This document shows positions 26,452 through 35,089 of a stretch of DNA of 64,000 bases, piece by piece. The stretch's first letter is position 1; every line of letters begins with the position of its first letter. The notes beneath the pieces were generated by a model that was given only the letters and a program-made list of their open reading frames with translations, was not told the origin of the DNA and did not search any database. A program made the position numbers and the translations under genes. Source of the stretch: a bacterium (lineage in GTDB: Bacteria; Planctomycetota; UBA1135; UBA2386); contig JANSXC010000004.1 of NCBI GenBank assembly GCA_024743115.1, positions 1-64,000 of the forward strand, read 5' to 3'.

Positions 26452-26726
26452 CGCGAGCACCCTTTGCCATCGAATTCAGTGAGGACCGGACGACGGTTCG
26501 AATCAACGGAACCGCTTTCGCTGACGAGGCACCGGTTCGAATCCGGATTGGCGACGAGTGGTTTGATGGAGAGCTGCAGCTCTGGAGGAGCGCTCCCACT
26601 GTGTTTGCCCCAGCATTCGGCCACGTCCACCTGCGGGACGCAGCGCATTCGACTTGCATCGTTGACGCGCTCGCACCAGCGCTCGGCGCCGGTTCGTTGG
26701 ATATGGTGGAGATGGAGGGCAGATGA
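26448..26726 (+). CDS. Small unknown protein coupled to the broken gene upstream
   Basis: The ATG at 26448 overlaps the restored-frame stop of the upstream gene as ATGA, which supports both the start and the former coupling. The 92 residues include FAIEFSEDRTTVRINGTAFA and a second strand-rich piece (VRIRIGDEWFDGELQLW), giving a predicted all-beta fold. No family is recognised. It ends 15 bp from the convergent coiled-coil gene. Confidence 0.4.
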   Translation: MTRAPFAIEFSEDRTTVRINGTAFADEAPVRIRIGDEWFDGELQLWRSAPTVFAPAFGHVHLRDAAHSTCIVDALAPALGAGSLDMVEMEGR

Positions 26727-26741
26727 GACTCGTGGTGATGG

Positions 26742-27101
26742 CTAGGCAGCCTGTTCTTCGAGCTTGTCGACTCGTTTCTCGACGCGACCGAGCTGCTCTC
26801 GCATGGAGAGGTACTCTTGCTCGCGTTTTCCGTCTCGCTGCGCGAAGCCTTCGAGAGCATCCAGGACTTGGTCCAGGCGGGCGTCGACGCGCTCGAAACG
26901 AGCATCCACTTGCGCAAACCTCGACTCGAAGTGCTCAAAGAAGCGCTCGAAACGATTATCGACTTCTTCGAATCGCTTGTCGACTTGCTCAAAGCGCTTG
27001 TCAACTTGCTCGAACCGCTTGTCGATGGCCTCGAACTTCGGCTCCAACTCCTGCTTTACGAGGCTTCCTATTGCCTGAATGTCTTCTGCTGAAAGCGCCA
27101 T
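26742..27101 (-). CDS. Coiled-coil protein with heptad repeats, copy 1
   Basis: The protein is 119 residues from the ATG at 27101. After a short helical head (MALSAEDIQAIGSLVKQEL) come at least five near-identical heptads (RFEQVDK variants, about 25-75). A charged helix and a Leu/Glu-rich zipper tail follow (RVEKRVDKLEEQ). A paralogue lies at 28630-28842, and the two flank the integrase. It starts 18 bp from, and divergent to, the integrase ATG, so the two genes share a tiny control region. Oligomerisation is expected; its role is unknown. Confidence 0.65.
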   Translation of the reverse strand: MALSAEDIQAIGSLVKQELEPKFEAIDKRFEQVDKRFEQVDKRFEEVDNRFERFFEHFESRFAQVDARFERVDARLDQVLDALEGFAQRDGKREQEYLSMREQLGRVEKRVDKLEEQAA

Positions 27102-27119
27102 CCCTCGGAGGTACCACGA

Positions 27120-28154
27120 ATGGCTGACGAAGAGCAAGCGAAGTCGGCGAGTCTCCCCGCCCTCACCTCACGCGACCAGCGAGAGCTCTCGCAGCTTGGC
27201 GTTGATACTCTTCCTGTCCTCGTTCAGCGCGAGGGTCCCAAGGGCTGGCGAGCGTTCCTCGATTTCTTCCTTGGGACGGACGTTGCTCGCAACCTGAACA
27301 CCCAAGCTGCTTATCGGCGTGCGGTTTGTGAGTTCCTTGAGCTCTGCGAGGGCTCAGGCGTTTACGAACTTAGACACATCGAGGCGTCAGTTGTCGGCAG
27401 CTACATCGCCTACCTTGGACGCCCCAAGAGCGACGGTGGTCGCGGTCTCAGCAAGGCGTCTGTGAAGCTCAAGCTCGCGGGCATTCGCAAGTTCTTCAAC
27501 TTCCTTGTCGTCGAGCAGGTGCTTCCGAGGAGTCCTGCCACATCGGTCGCGGGGCCGAAGCTCAAGACCACCAAGGGAAAGACTCGTGTGCTCTTGCGAG
27601 AGGAGCTCCAGAAGCTCCTCGACAGCATTGACCGCACGACCATCATCGGGAAGCGCGACTACGCGTGGCTCACTCTAGCGGCATCCTCTTGGTGTCGTGT
27701 CGGTGCTCTCGCGAAGCTCCGCGTGCGCGACTACGAGCACTCTGGTAAGCGGTCCTTTCTTCACGTCGAAGAGAAGGGTGGGAAGGTCGACCGGATGCCG
27801 GTTCACCACAAGGCTCAGGAGGCACTTGACGCCTACCTCGAGGCGGCTGGGCTGGAAGAGGGCGATTCCCCCATCTTTCAGTCTGTCTCTCGGCAGGGCT
27901 CGCTCACCGGGCGAGTGCTCCATCGTTCGAAAGTGTTCGAGATGGTGCGGCGACGGGCGCGGCAGGCGGGCGTCCCCGAGAACATCTCGTGTCACACGTT
28001 CCGCGGAACCGGCATTACGCTCTTTCTGCAGGCGGGGGGTAAACTTGAGCGCGCACAGGCCATCGCGCATCACGCGGACTCCCGCACTACAAAGATATAC
28101 GACCACTCTGAGGACGGCATCACGCTCGAAGACATCGAACTCGTGCAGTTCTGA
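27120..28154 (+). CDS. Tyrosine recombinase/integrase
   Basis: This 344-residue site-specific recombinase starts at an ATG (27120) with CGGAGG ten bases upstream. The N-terminal SAM-like core-binding domain spans about 50-150 (LNTQAAYRRAVCEFLELCEG). The catalytic domain carries the first Arg in SWCRVGALAKL (about 194), the Box II HTFRGTGIT (about 292-300), HHADSRTTKIYDH (about 315-327) and the nucleophile Tyr within it. It looks intact. It lies between two coiled-coil paralogues and 11 kb from the tRNA-adjacent integrase, so it may belong to a different nested element. Confidence 0.9.
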   Translation: MADEEQAKSASLPALTSRDQRELSQLGVDTLPVLVQREGPKGWRAFLDFFLGTDVARNLNTQAAYRRAVCEFLELCEGSGVYELRHIEASVVGSYIAYLGRPKSDGGRGLSKASVKLKLAGIRKFFNFLVVEQVLPRSPATSVAGPKLKTTKGKTRVLLREELQKLLDSIDRTTIIGKRDYAWLTLAASSWCRVGALAKLRVRDYEHSGKRSFLHVEEKGGKVDRMPVHHKAQEALDAYLEAAGLEEGDSPIFQSVSRQGSLTGRVLHRSKVFEMVRRRARQAGVPENISCHTFRGTGITLFLQAGGKLERAQAIAHHADSRTTKIYDHSEDGITLEDIELVQF

Positions 28155-28629
28155 ACGAGTCTGTCGCATCTCAACGCGGTTCCAACGCGAGATCCTTGCT
28201 GAGATGAAGGAGGCCCTGCTCCGCGAGCGGGTCGATGCAGGCGAAGAGCTCGATCTTGAGCACAACTGGTTGGGTCGAGGTGTCGACGCCGAGGTGGCTT
28301 TAAGCTCTTCCAGTTACAAGAAGCTCGGCTCTCGTGCGGACTCGGACGCGAGGCTGGTGATATCGAGCAAGCAGTAGACAGTCTGAATGGTCGTGTGCTC
28401 TGTGACCTTCGAGAATGGTGGCTCGTAGGCGGCGGTGCCCAGGGTGATGCGGAGGCCTACGAGTGACCATGGTATGGGACTAGCGCTTCTTGCCAGGCGA
28501 GTGGGCAGTGCGAGACGCGTTGGCGGCCCGCTGTCTTCTGGTGTCGTGGTTGGAGGTCGGCTCGCGATGGCTCGGCGTTGCTCTCGAGGCTTGGAGGCAT
28601 TCTCGGAGCCGTGCGCTTTCAGGTTCAAC
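28155..28629. other. Non-coding stretch with one doubtful 57-residue frame
   Basis: A plus-strand frame at 28204-28377 (MKEALLRERVDAGEELDLEH...) has plausible composition but a weak ribosome site. Nothing else is supported. The antisense frames are Ser/Arg-rich shadows. Confidence 0.3.
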
Positions 28630-28842
28630 TCAGGCAACCTTCTTCTCGAGCTCGGCGAGCTGATGCCGGATGACGAGGTTCTCTTGCTCGCGAGTTTCGT
28701 TCTCTTTGAACAGCGCGTCGAAGTTTTGGTCCACCTGGTCAAAGCGGCGATCGATCGCCTCGAAACGTGGAGTGGTCACGTGCTCAACCTCTTCGCGGAT
28801 AAGCACGCGGAGAGCTTCAATGTCTGCGTGTGTCAATGCCAT
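28630..28842 (-). CDS. Coiled-coil protein, copy 2
   Basis: The protein is 70 residues from the ATG at 28842. The head MALTHADIEALRVLIREEV aligns with MALSAEDIQAIGSLVKQEL of the protein at 26742. The repeat RFEAIDRRFDQVDQNF and the tail EQENLVIRHQLAELEKKV also match, but with fewer heptads. The copy-number difference in heptads suggests repeat contraction or expansion after duplication. Function is unknown. Confidence 0.55.
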   Translation of the reverse strand: MALTHADIEALRVLIREEVEHVTTPRFEAIDRRFDQVDQNFDALFKENETREQENLVIRHQLAELEKKVA

Positions 28843-28967
28843 ACCCGAGTCTTGCACGGATCAGTTGAGGAGGGCAAATCAGGGCCGGCTCCCTGGGGCT
28901 GAGCGGGTCGGAGTGAGCCCGCTGCGGGCAAGGTGCGGGAGTCCGTTCCAGGAAACCTGATGTCTCG

Positions 28968-29339
28968 TTAACCGCACGGCGACTCATCTCGCGTCGTATC
29001 CGACTTCTCGGCTAGCTGTCGGTGGTGGAGACCAGACGTGACCGTCTCGTCCCACCACTTCTCGCCTTGTCGTTCGAGGATTTCTTCGACGTCTCGGAGC
29101 AAGCCCTTGTGGGACTTGACGAGTTGCGACTCGTGCTTGCCAAGCCAAGCCAAGCCAAGCCGGGCCATGGGCGGAGTTCGCCCCGCGCGCATCGATGAAT
29201 CCAGGGCAGTGGCAGCATCGCAGATCCTGTCGACGACATCGACGTAGGCGCCGGTAGACATCTCGTTGCCTTCTCGTTGCGCCTCAAGCTGCTTGATGCC
29301 AGCGCAAAGCTCGGCCAGAGCGGCGTTGACGTTCATCAT
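28968..29339 (-). CDS. Unknown 123-residue helical protein coupled to radC-like gene
   Basis: Two consecutive ATGs (29339 and 29336) start the frame; the first overlaps the radC-like stop by 4 bp, so translation is coupled. The protein is helical throughout (NAALAELCAGIKQLEAQREG, QLVKSHKGLLRDVEEILERQ). It contains a short DNA-level pentamer run that encodes LGLAWLG. There is no membrane segment and no recognised family. The gap 28843-28967 holds nothing. Confidence 0.5.
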   Translation of the reverse strand: MMNVNAALAELCAGIKQLEAQREGNEMSTGAYVDVVDRICDAATALDSSMRAGRTPPMARLGLAWLGKHESQLVKSHKGLLRDVEEILERQGEKWWDETVTSGLHHRQLAEKSDTTRDESPCG

Positions 29340-29833
29340 GCTGGTCTCCAAGCGAGGGTCTGTAGGCCATCTAGCATGCTGTAGTAGCGGTCGCTTCGAC
29401 TCACGATGACGGCATCGAGAAGCTCGATTCCGAGGAGCTCGCCTGCTTCCCGAAGTCGTCGAGCGGTCACGTCGTCCTCTGCTGAGGGCTGCGGATCTCC
29501 CGATGGGTGGTTGTGAGCAACGATGAGCGCCGCGGCGTTGGCCAGAATCGCTCCCTTGAACACTTCGCGCGGGTGCACGAGGGTCTGGGTCGCGGTTCCG
29601 ATCGAGACCGTGTGAACGTGCGTCAACAAGTGGCGAGCGTTCAGGTACAGAGCGACGAAGTGCTCGCGGTCCCGCTCGCCGATGAGCTCTCGGACGACCG
29701 GAATGACGTCGGCCGAGCACCTGAGGGGTTCGGTAGATGACAGCTGTGAGTTTGCAGCTAGTCGAATATCGAGCCCTCTGATGGCTGGGGACGCAAACGG
29801 GGAGCGGCTGGCCTTCATCGAAGGACTCCGCAT
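29336..29833 (-). CDS. RadC-like JAB/MPN-domain protein of mobile elements
   Basis: This 165-residue protein comprises essentially the RadC JAB domain. It has the strand FVALYLNARHLLTHVHTVSIG (about 59-79), the helix VHPREVFKGAILANAAALI, the metal-binding HNHPSGDPQPSAED (about 107-120) and the ending YYSML. All JAMM ligands are present. It lacks the N-terminal HhH domain of chromosomal RadC, as is usual for copies on plasmids and integrative elements; the biochemical role of these is not settled. It is followed, with 4-bp overlap, by the 123-residue gene. A 13-bp inverted repeat lies about 70 bp upstream of its start. Confidence 0.85.
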   Translation of the reverse strand: MRSPSMKASRSPFASPAIRGLDIRLAANSQLSSTEPLRCSADVIPVVRELIGERDREHFVALYLNARHLLTHVHTVSIGTATQTLVHPREVFKGAILANAAALIVAHNHPSGDPQPSAEDDVTARRLREAGELLGIELLDAVIVSRSDRYYSMLDGLQTLAWRPA

Positions 29834-29901
29834 AGTTGCCGTGTGCTCTTGTGGGAGTGCTGCGCTTCGGTTCTAGGCATTGGGTTTCCTTTTGGTTCGT
29901 G

Positions 29902-29946
29902 GGGATCGCACTCCGCCTCGACTGTGGGCTTGGTGGAGTGCGATCC
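29902..29946. promoter_or_regulatory. 13-bp perfect inverted repeat upstream of the radC-like gene
   Basis: GGGATCGCACTCC (29902-29914) and GGAGTGCGATCCC (29934-29946) are exact complements around 19 nt. The site is 69 bp upstream of the minus-strand start. It could be an operator or a transcribed hairpin. Confidence 0.5.
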
Positions 29947-30403
29947 CTGCGAACTTCGGGCAAGCGCAGCGGGGTGTGCGCAAGACTACGCAGCAAAACC
30001 TTTGTGGTACGGACTACCCGTTACGGTGTTGAGAGAGAGCGTTGCCGGCAGGCTTGCACGGTCGAACTCCCAACGCAACGGATGGAGTCCCACGACCGAA
30101 ACTCACGATGACGATCAAAGTGTTGTGAGCTTCCGTCTTGGTTCCGCTTTCGTTTGGAGCCGCCGTCGGCCTGGGTCTTCAGCTTGAAGAGCACCCAGGC
30201 CAAGGTTGCAGATCTGCACTTCCCTCCCCTTCCCTGCTTTCGGTGGTGAGCCGGAGGCTGGGTCTTCCGCTTTGTCCGTTCTCGTTCGGGCGCGGCTACC
30301 TCGGCCGCTGGGGCGAGAACTGTGACGGCCGGTTAGCGGAGCGCTCCGAAGGAAGCCGGCCGGCGCTGTTCTTGACCCCGGCCGGAGGCAGGCCTGACAT
30401 CCG
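29947..30403. other. Gene-free stretch containing a long GC hairpin
   Basis: No gene supported between the inverted repeat and 30404. GGCCGG (30327-30332) and CCGGCC (30356-30361) enclose the 12-bp palindrome CGGAGCGCTCCG (30337-30348). This is a plausible terminator for the minus-strand mobilisation operon that ends at 30404. A degenerate CTTGACCCCG motif lies at about 30370. Confidence 0.4.
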
Positions 30404-31771
30404 TCACCGTTTTCTCGAGTGCTTCGAGATTGGTGCTGGTTTGAGCACGCGTCGAATGGCTTCTGCCGGGGCGACACCTTCGCTCACTGGGTCGGCACTA
30501 AAGATACGCAGGAGCTCTAGGTAGCCTTGCCCCCAGAGAACGGCTTCGGCTTCGCTCAGTGGTTCACCGAGTAGCTCCTTCTTCGACATTCGATAGTACG
30601 GGCGGAGCTTCTCTTCAGCGAGTCTCTCGACTTCCCGTTGGCCTGAGGCGTTCGACGGACGGCCACGTGTCGTGAGGCGATGGCGCCGCCCGCGGATTGC
30701 TTCAAGCCGCTTCGCGACTCGGTTCACCAAGACATGCTGCGCCTGCACCCTGATGTGTTCAGGGTTCCCCTTCTCTAACTCCCGAGTGACAAGACCGTAG
30801 TAATCAACGTCGCCGATGAACTCCTTGAGATCGTAGCCATGGAGTGGGTGCTCTTGCTGTCGGTTGAGGCAGAGCCGCGGATCGAGCACGAGAGTGACCT
30901 GCCCGGATGAGGTGTCGATCTTGATGAGATCGTTCAGGGCGAGCTTCGGTCGCTCGGGTGTCACAGGTTCCGTCAGCGCTTCTTCGAGAAACGGTGTCGC
31001 GGCCTGCATGATCCAGTCGAGAGCACGCTGCTGTTGCGCCGCGATCGACTCCGGGTCCGACGTCGAGTGGATGTCTCGAGCCAAGCGGATCTGCGCCTCC
31101 GGGATGCTCGTCTTGCCGCGCATCCACGAGTCGGCGAGCTGCTTCGCTGCGTCAGCTGCCCCGCGCCTCGCCCGCCTCTTGGTGGGCTGGAAGAAGGCGG
31201 CGTGCAGGTATTGAATCGCTGGGTCTGTGCCGTTGGGGACGCGGCGTGACCTGAGAAGGGGGATGCGAGAGAGTGGTAGCCCACTCAGTGGCGCTAGCCT
31301 TGCGGCAAGCGAGTCTCGGCGCTCGCCGATGCGCTTGGTCCATCCTGCCGCCGTGCGCTCTGCTCTAGCGAGATCTGCTCCACCGAGCAGTTGTGCGCGG
31401 GAGATGAGTTCGTCTCCTTTTCGCCGCGCTTCCGCAAGTTGCTCTTCGGCTCGGTTCAGCAGCGCTCGCGCCTTCCCAGTCTGGGTGACCAGTCGATGGT
31501 GAAGCGTGACGATGAGGACATAGCAGGCTTCGAACTGATCCCGGGGCGTTTCGTCGCCATCCTGAACGAAGGGGCGGTGCTCAGTAATGAGTGTGTTCAG
31601 ACGAGTCAGGCTCTGCAGGTCGAAACCGGGAGCGAGGCGAATCGAGAAGATCTTGGGAGAAGGGGCAACAACGAGAACTCGCGGACTTGTTGGCTCTTGA
31701 AGTCGGGCCTCTCCTGAGGCGACCGCGAGCGCTAGGAAGACGTGCAAGTAGATAGCGATAGATCGGTTCAT
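30404..31771 (-). CDS. Exported protein of unknown function at the end of the mobilisation operon
   Basis: The protein is 455 residues from the ATG at 31771, which begins a signal peptide (MNRSIAIYLHVFLALAVASG). The open frame extends upstream through low-complexity Arg/Ser sequence that I reject. The body is helical and highly charged (LLNRAEEQLAEARRKGDELI, WIMQAATPFLEEALTEPVTP), with no cysteine cluster and no further membrane helix. It follows the membrane-protein gene by 34 bp in the same direction as the VirD4-type gene. A periplasmic or envelope role in the transfer module is inferred from position only. Confidence 0.6.
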   Translation of the reverse strand: MNRSIAIYLHVFLALAVASGEARLQEPTSPRVLVVAPSPKIFSIRLAPGFDLQSLTRLNTLITEHRPFVQDGDETPRDQFEACYVLIVTLHHRLVTQTGKARALLNRAEEQLAEARRKGDELISRAQLLGGADLARAERTAAGWTKRIGERRDSLAARLAPLSGLPLSRIPLLRSRRVPNGTDPAIQYLHAAFFQPTKRRARRGAADAAKQLADSWMRGKTSIPEAQIRLARDIHSTSDPESIAAQQQRALDWIMQAATPFLEEALTEPVTPERPKLALNDLIKIDTSSGQVTLVLDPRLCLNRQQEHPLHGYDLKEFIGDVDYYGLVTRELEKGNPEHIRVQAQHVLVNRVAKRLEAIRGRRHRLTTRGRPSNASGQREVERLAEEKLRPYYRMSKKELLGEPLSEAEAVLWGQGYLELLRIFSADPVSEGVAPAEAIRRVLKPAPISKHSRKR

Positions 31772-31805
31772 GTCGGATGCTCCAGTGGACAAAGTCGTCT
31801 GGGGG

Positions 31806-33164
31806 TTACTTGCCGGTTCCCCAAGGCCCGGTTGTTCGCTGAGGGCGAATGGCCTTGCTTCGGAGCGCTGTCTGCTCGGCCCGTAGTGCGGCTGAGATCG
31901 CGGCCGATAGCTTGTTGAGGCTTGCCGTCTGTGCTTCGAGGCTCTCGACCGCAGACGCTGCACGGCGTTCGAGCTCTGTGAGGGCAGTTTGTTTCTTCGC
32001 CGGTAAGGGTTCACCGAGGAGTGCGGCCGCCTTGATCTGGATGAGATCGATGGTCAGCGCGCCCTGAAACGGAAGCGGCACTTCGAAGCGCCGCGGGATG
32101 CGCTTGGCTTGTTCGGCTAGTTCTGGAGCTCCGCTTGGAAGGCGTTGGCTAGGGCGAGCGATGCCCACCATGTCGTGTGGGGTCGGATCCGCGAGCTGCC
32201 GGAGAGCCCGTAGCGGTGCGGCGTTTCCTTCCTTGGCAAGCCGCTCGCACATGCGCCTTACCCTTGGGCTCTCGATGTCAGGTAGTCGCGGACGCGCCTG
32301 CTCAAGAGCATCCTTGTCTACGAATACGAGCTCGCGGTTTTTCGGATGGGCGAGCACGAGTGTGTCCTCTTCGGCGCCGACGGCGCTCAGCTCTGTGGCA
32401 TTCCCAGCCGGGCTCGTGCCGATTCCGAAGACCTGATTGTCCTCTTCGAGTGGGAAGAATCCCGTCTCAAAAAGCAGCGCCAAGTCGCCGCCCACGGCGC
32501 GCGCGAGTGACGCGTCTTGGATGTAGCTTTCAAGCTCTGTGAGGCGCGACAAGTAGCGCTCGACCGACTCGAGCTGTTCCACCAGGTTCGGTTGGGGCGT
32601 GACTGGTTGCTCGATTGCTTCCTGAGCGGGGGCCTCTGTGGGGGCTTGGGCAGGAGCTGTCTTTGGCTCTGTCTTCTGGGGCAGTTGCTGCTGCAGCTTT
32701 TCGGGAGCGGCGAACTGCGCAGGGGCTGGAACGCGCTCGGGTTCTGGCGCAACTCCGACGGCGCGAAGGAAAAAGGGTGCGACGAGGATGAGAGCAAGGA
32801 GGAGGAGCACCGGGGCGAAGCGGATGATGAGGCCCGCTGCTATCCCCGAAGCGACAGCTACCCCGAGCCCCTGAGCTGCAGATGCACCCTGCAGGGTGGA
32901 GAGTGCGTAGCCTGCAACTGCGCTGAAGAAGGGGACCGTTCCTTTGACCCTTCCCCACTCTGCCCTAGCGAGGTTTCGCCACGGCAGAAGCCGGTCGCGG
33001 AACGTGGCAGAGTGCGTGGCTTGGTTGAGCGTCAGGATTGCGCGTCGGGGGGAGCGGAAAACGGTTCTGCTCCAGCCTCCAATGAATGAGAGCAGGTCGC
33101 CGACGTCTCGCCTGAGTGCGCGAAGCATCTGTCGAGAGCGAGTTTGCTTCAGGGTCTCAGTCAT
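31806..33164 (-). CDS. Multi-domain membrane protein linked to the VirD4-type gene
   Basis: The ATG at 33164 overlaps the end of the coupling-protein gene by 8 bp; an ATG at 33218 would lengthen the overlap and is less likely. The N-terminal 90 residues are basic. Two hydrophobic segments follow (VASGIAAGLIIRFAPVLLLL, ALILVAPFFLRAVGV), then a Pro/Gln/Glu-rich linker (about 150-200). A soluble C-terminal domain then runs into a long helix (LEAQTASLNKLSAAISAALR). The topology, anchor plus long linker plus outer domain, suits a bridge across the envelope. No family is recognised. Confidence 0.6.
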   Translation of the reverse strand: MTETLKQTRSRQMLRALRRDVGDLLSFIGGWSRTVFRSPRRAILTLNQATHSATFRDRLLPWRNLARAEWGRVKGTVPFFSAVAGYALSTLQGASAAQGLGVAVASGIAAGLIIRFAPVLLLLALILVAPFFLRAVGVAPEPERVPAPAQFAAPEKLQQQLPQKTEPKTAPAQAPTEAPAQEAIEQPVTPQPNLVEQLESVERYLSRLTELESYIQDASLARAVGGDLALLFETGFFPLEEDNQVFGIGTSPAGNATELSAVGAEEDTLVLAHPKNRELVFVDKDALEQARPRLPDIESPRVRRMCERLAKEGNAAPLRALRQLADPTPHDMVGIARPSQRLPSGAPELAEQAKRIPRRFEVPLPFQGALTIDLIQIKAAALLGEPLPAKKQTALTELERRAASAVESLEAQTASLNKLSAAISAALRAEQTALRSKAIRPQRTTGPWGTGK

Positions 33165-34794
33165 CTGCCCTTCCGCTGGTGGGTAGCCATAGGTCTTTTC
33201 TGGCGCGCTTTCGGTCATCCGTTGGGCTGGATTGGCGACGAAGTGCTGGTAGCCCCAGCCGCTTCATGTCTTCCCCGTTCCAGAGCGGCAGCACGAGCTG
33301 CGCTGGGTCAATTGGTGACTCTCGGGAGTCGACTACTGGCGCGAACTCACTCGGAGGGGTTACCCCCTTCCACACGGCGCCGTCTGGCCCAACGAAGTAG
33401 CCTATGAGCGGCGTCTCTCTACTTGGCTTGGGCAGGTTCAGGAACTCTGCGTCCATCACGATCGGGCGAAGGCGATTCTCCTCAGACGAGCTCGAAGAAC
33501 TCGTTGCCGACATCCCTGTCGTCGATTCGCCGAAGGCGGACTTCCATTCCCTTGCTTCTTGGTAGCCCACGCAGCGTTCGAAGTGCTTGGCCGTTTCGGG
33601 AGAAGCCGTGCCAAAGTAGGCAGAGAGTCGGGGGCTCTCGACGATCGACGTCACCAGGTGCTGGTCCCGGTCGTAGGACGCGATCATGTGCGCCTTGCTC
33701 TGATACCCGATGACAGTGGCAACGCCCTTGGAGCGCCCGGCATTGAGCAGTCGACGGGCGTCCCACCCACCAAGGAGTGGAAGTTCGTCGGCGAAGACGA
33801 AGGTGCGCGGCCACTGGGGGTGCTCGCCTTCGCTCAAAAGATGTGACTCAAGGAGCCCGAAGAAGGTTCGGAACACCTGACGGGAGGCTGCGTCGTAGAG
33901 CGGTTTGAAGCCAACTACGATCGTTTCTGGTGACTTCCCGGCGAGCCACGACTTGATCGATACGCGCCTCTCTTCGTCTTGCCACGCAAGCCACCACGAG
34001 GCTGCAGCGGCTTCAACCTGCCGGACGGCGACTGCGAATGTCGAGATGGCGCCGAGTGCACCTTCCGTGGATCGCGAGAAGAACTCGTCGGCAAGCGGCT
34101 TCGTGTCTGCGAGCGACTCAAGCACGTGCTTCAGGTGGTCCTTGTCGGAAGCAAGAACGACGTCTCTCCAAGTCCACTTACCGGGTGCCGTGCGGTTGAA
34201 GACCTGAAGAACCCCGCGAAGGAGTCGTCGCGCAGCTTCTGGGAACCACGGGTTTCGCATCGCCCGGTCTGGCACGATGGCGAGTGTGAGTGCGTCCCAG
34301 TCCGGAGGGTTTACGCAGTCGGCCGCGATGTCCCAGCATGACGTGTTGCCGGCCTCAAAAGGGGCTAAGTGGCTTAGCCTTCCGTCGAATTGGCGCGAGA
34401 CTCTGGCGAGGGCGTCGCCCTTGACGTCAAGGACGACCAAGCGCTTTGCTCGGATGGCGTTGGAGGAAAGGATGTCGCGCGCTGCGGCGTCGATGAGCGG
34501 AGCGATGGTCAGGCTCTTGCCGGAGCCCGTCGCTCCTGCGACGCATACTCCGTCAAGCATGTGGCGCCCCGAGAAGGGAACGCCCCCGAAGTGAGCAAGC
34601 GCCCGGTCTCCGGATGACTCGAGTGAGCGCGCGAAGTGTTCGGCGACGGTGGCCTGCGGGAGAAGCCGCCTGCCTCGGATCGGTTCCGGCTCGCTCGCTT
34701 CGGGTTCAGCGCGGAGGGCGCCGTAGAGGCCGCTAAGCCACGCCGCAAGGCAACAGACGATGCCGACACCGACCGCGAGAGCGACGTCGTTCAT
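33157..34794 (-). CDS. VirD4/TraG-type conjugative coupling protein
   Basis: This 545-residue hexameric DNA-pumping ATPase of conjugation has an N-terminal membrane helix (VALAVGVGIVCCLAAWLSGL). It has Walker A GATGSGKS (about 87-94), a second domain element RLVVLDVKGDA, Walker B VFADELPLLG (about 331) and the C-terminal TraG/TraD-like segment GVATVIGYQSKAHMIASYDR. It has one N-terminal helix where VirD4 usually has two. It recruits the relaxase-DNA complex and delivers it to a type IV secretion channel. No channel genes are visible in this window. Confidence 0.88.
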   Translation of the reverse strand: MNDVALAVGVGIVCCLAAWLSGLYGALRAEPEASEPEPIRGRRLLPQATVAEHFARSLESSGDRALAHFGGVPFSGRHMLDGVCVAGATGSGKSLTIAPLIDAAARDILSSNAIRAKRLVVLDVKGDALARVSRQFDGRLSHLAPFEAGNTSCWDIAADCVNPPDWDALTLAIVPDRAMRNPWFPEAARRLLRGVLQVFNRTAPGKWTWRDVVLASDKDHLKHVLESLADTKPLADEFFSRSTEGALGAISTFAVAVRQVEAAAASWWLAWQDEERRVSIKSWLAGKSPETIVVGFKPLYDAASRQVFRTFFGLLESHLLSEGEHPQWPRTFVFADELPLLGGWDARRLLNAGRSKGVATVIGYQSKAHMIASYDRDQHLVTSIVESPRLSAYFGTASPETAKHFERCVGYQEAREWKSAFGESTTGMSATSSSSSSEENRLRPIVMDAEFLNLPKPSRETPLIGYFVGPDGAVWKGVTPPSEFAPVVDSRESPIDPAQLVLPLWNGEDMKRLGLPALRRQSSPTDDRKRARKDLWLPTSGRADD

Positions 34795-35089
34795 AGCTGT
34801 CGGGAGGTCATGGCTTGCGTGGATCCCGCCCCTTTCCGGTAGCGCGATCCGGAGACCGTAGGAATCCCCTGAGCTGCAATGGACCCTCTGAATAGGGGGT
34901 AGCTCGCAATCAACAGCGGGTAGCCCCGAGTTCGCAGCCGTGCCTACGAGAATGCGGGTTGCAGCGGATGAGGTTCCTGCCCAGGCGCTGGGCGCATCTG
35001 CGCGGGGCAGTGTGGTGCCGCGCGATGCGAGGTCTGGTTCATGGCCGCCTCGGCGTTCAGGTGTCCGGAAAAGGCCCTGAGATTTTGGT
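34795..35089. other. Intergenic stretch with copy 2 of the 18-bp repeat (34883-34900)
   Basis: No gene. ACCCTCTGAATAGGGGGT at 34883-34900 matches 25074-25091 with one change, and similarity continues weakly downstream. It lies between the RHH gene and the coupling-protein gene, both transcribed to the left. Confidence 0.4.

Noticed and set aside
29137-29160. CCAAG pentamer microsatellite as a regulatory repeat
   Set aside because: It lies inside a coding frame and simply encodes part of LGLAWLG; there is no sign of a separate role.
29836-30187. Plus-strand small genes upstream of the radC-like gene
   Set aside because: Overlapping frames in this stretch lack ribosome sites and cross the 13-bp inverted repeat; no natural protein character.
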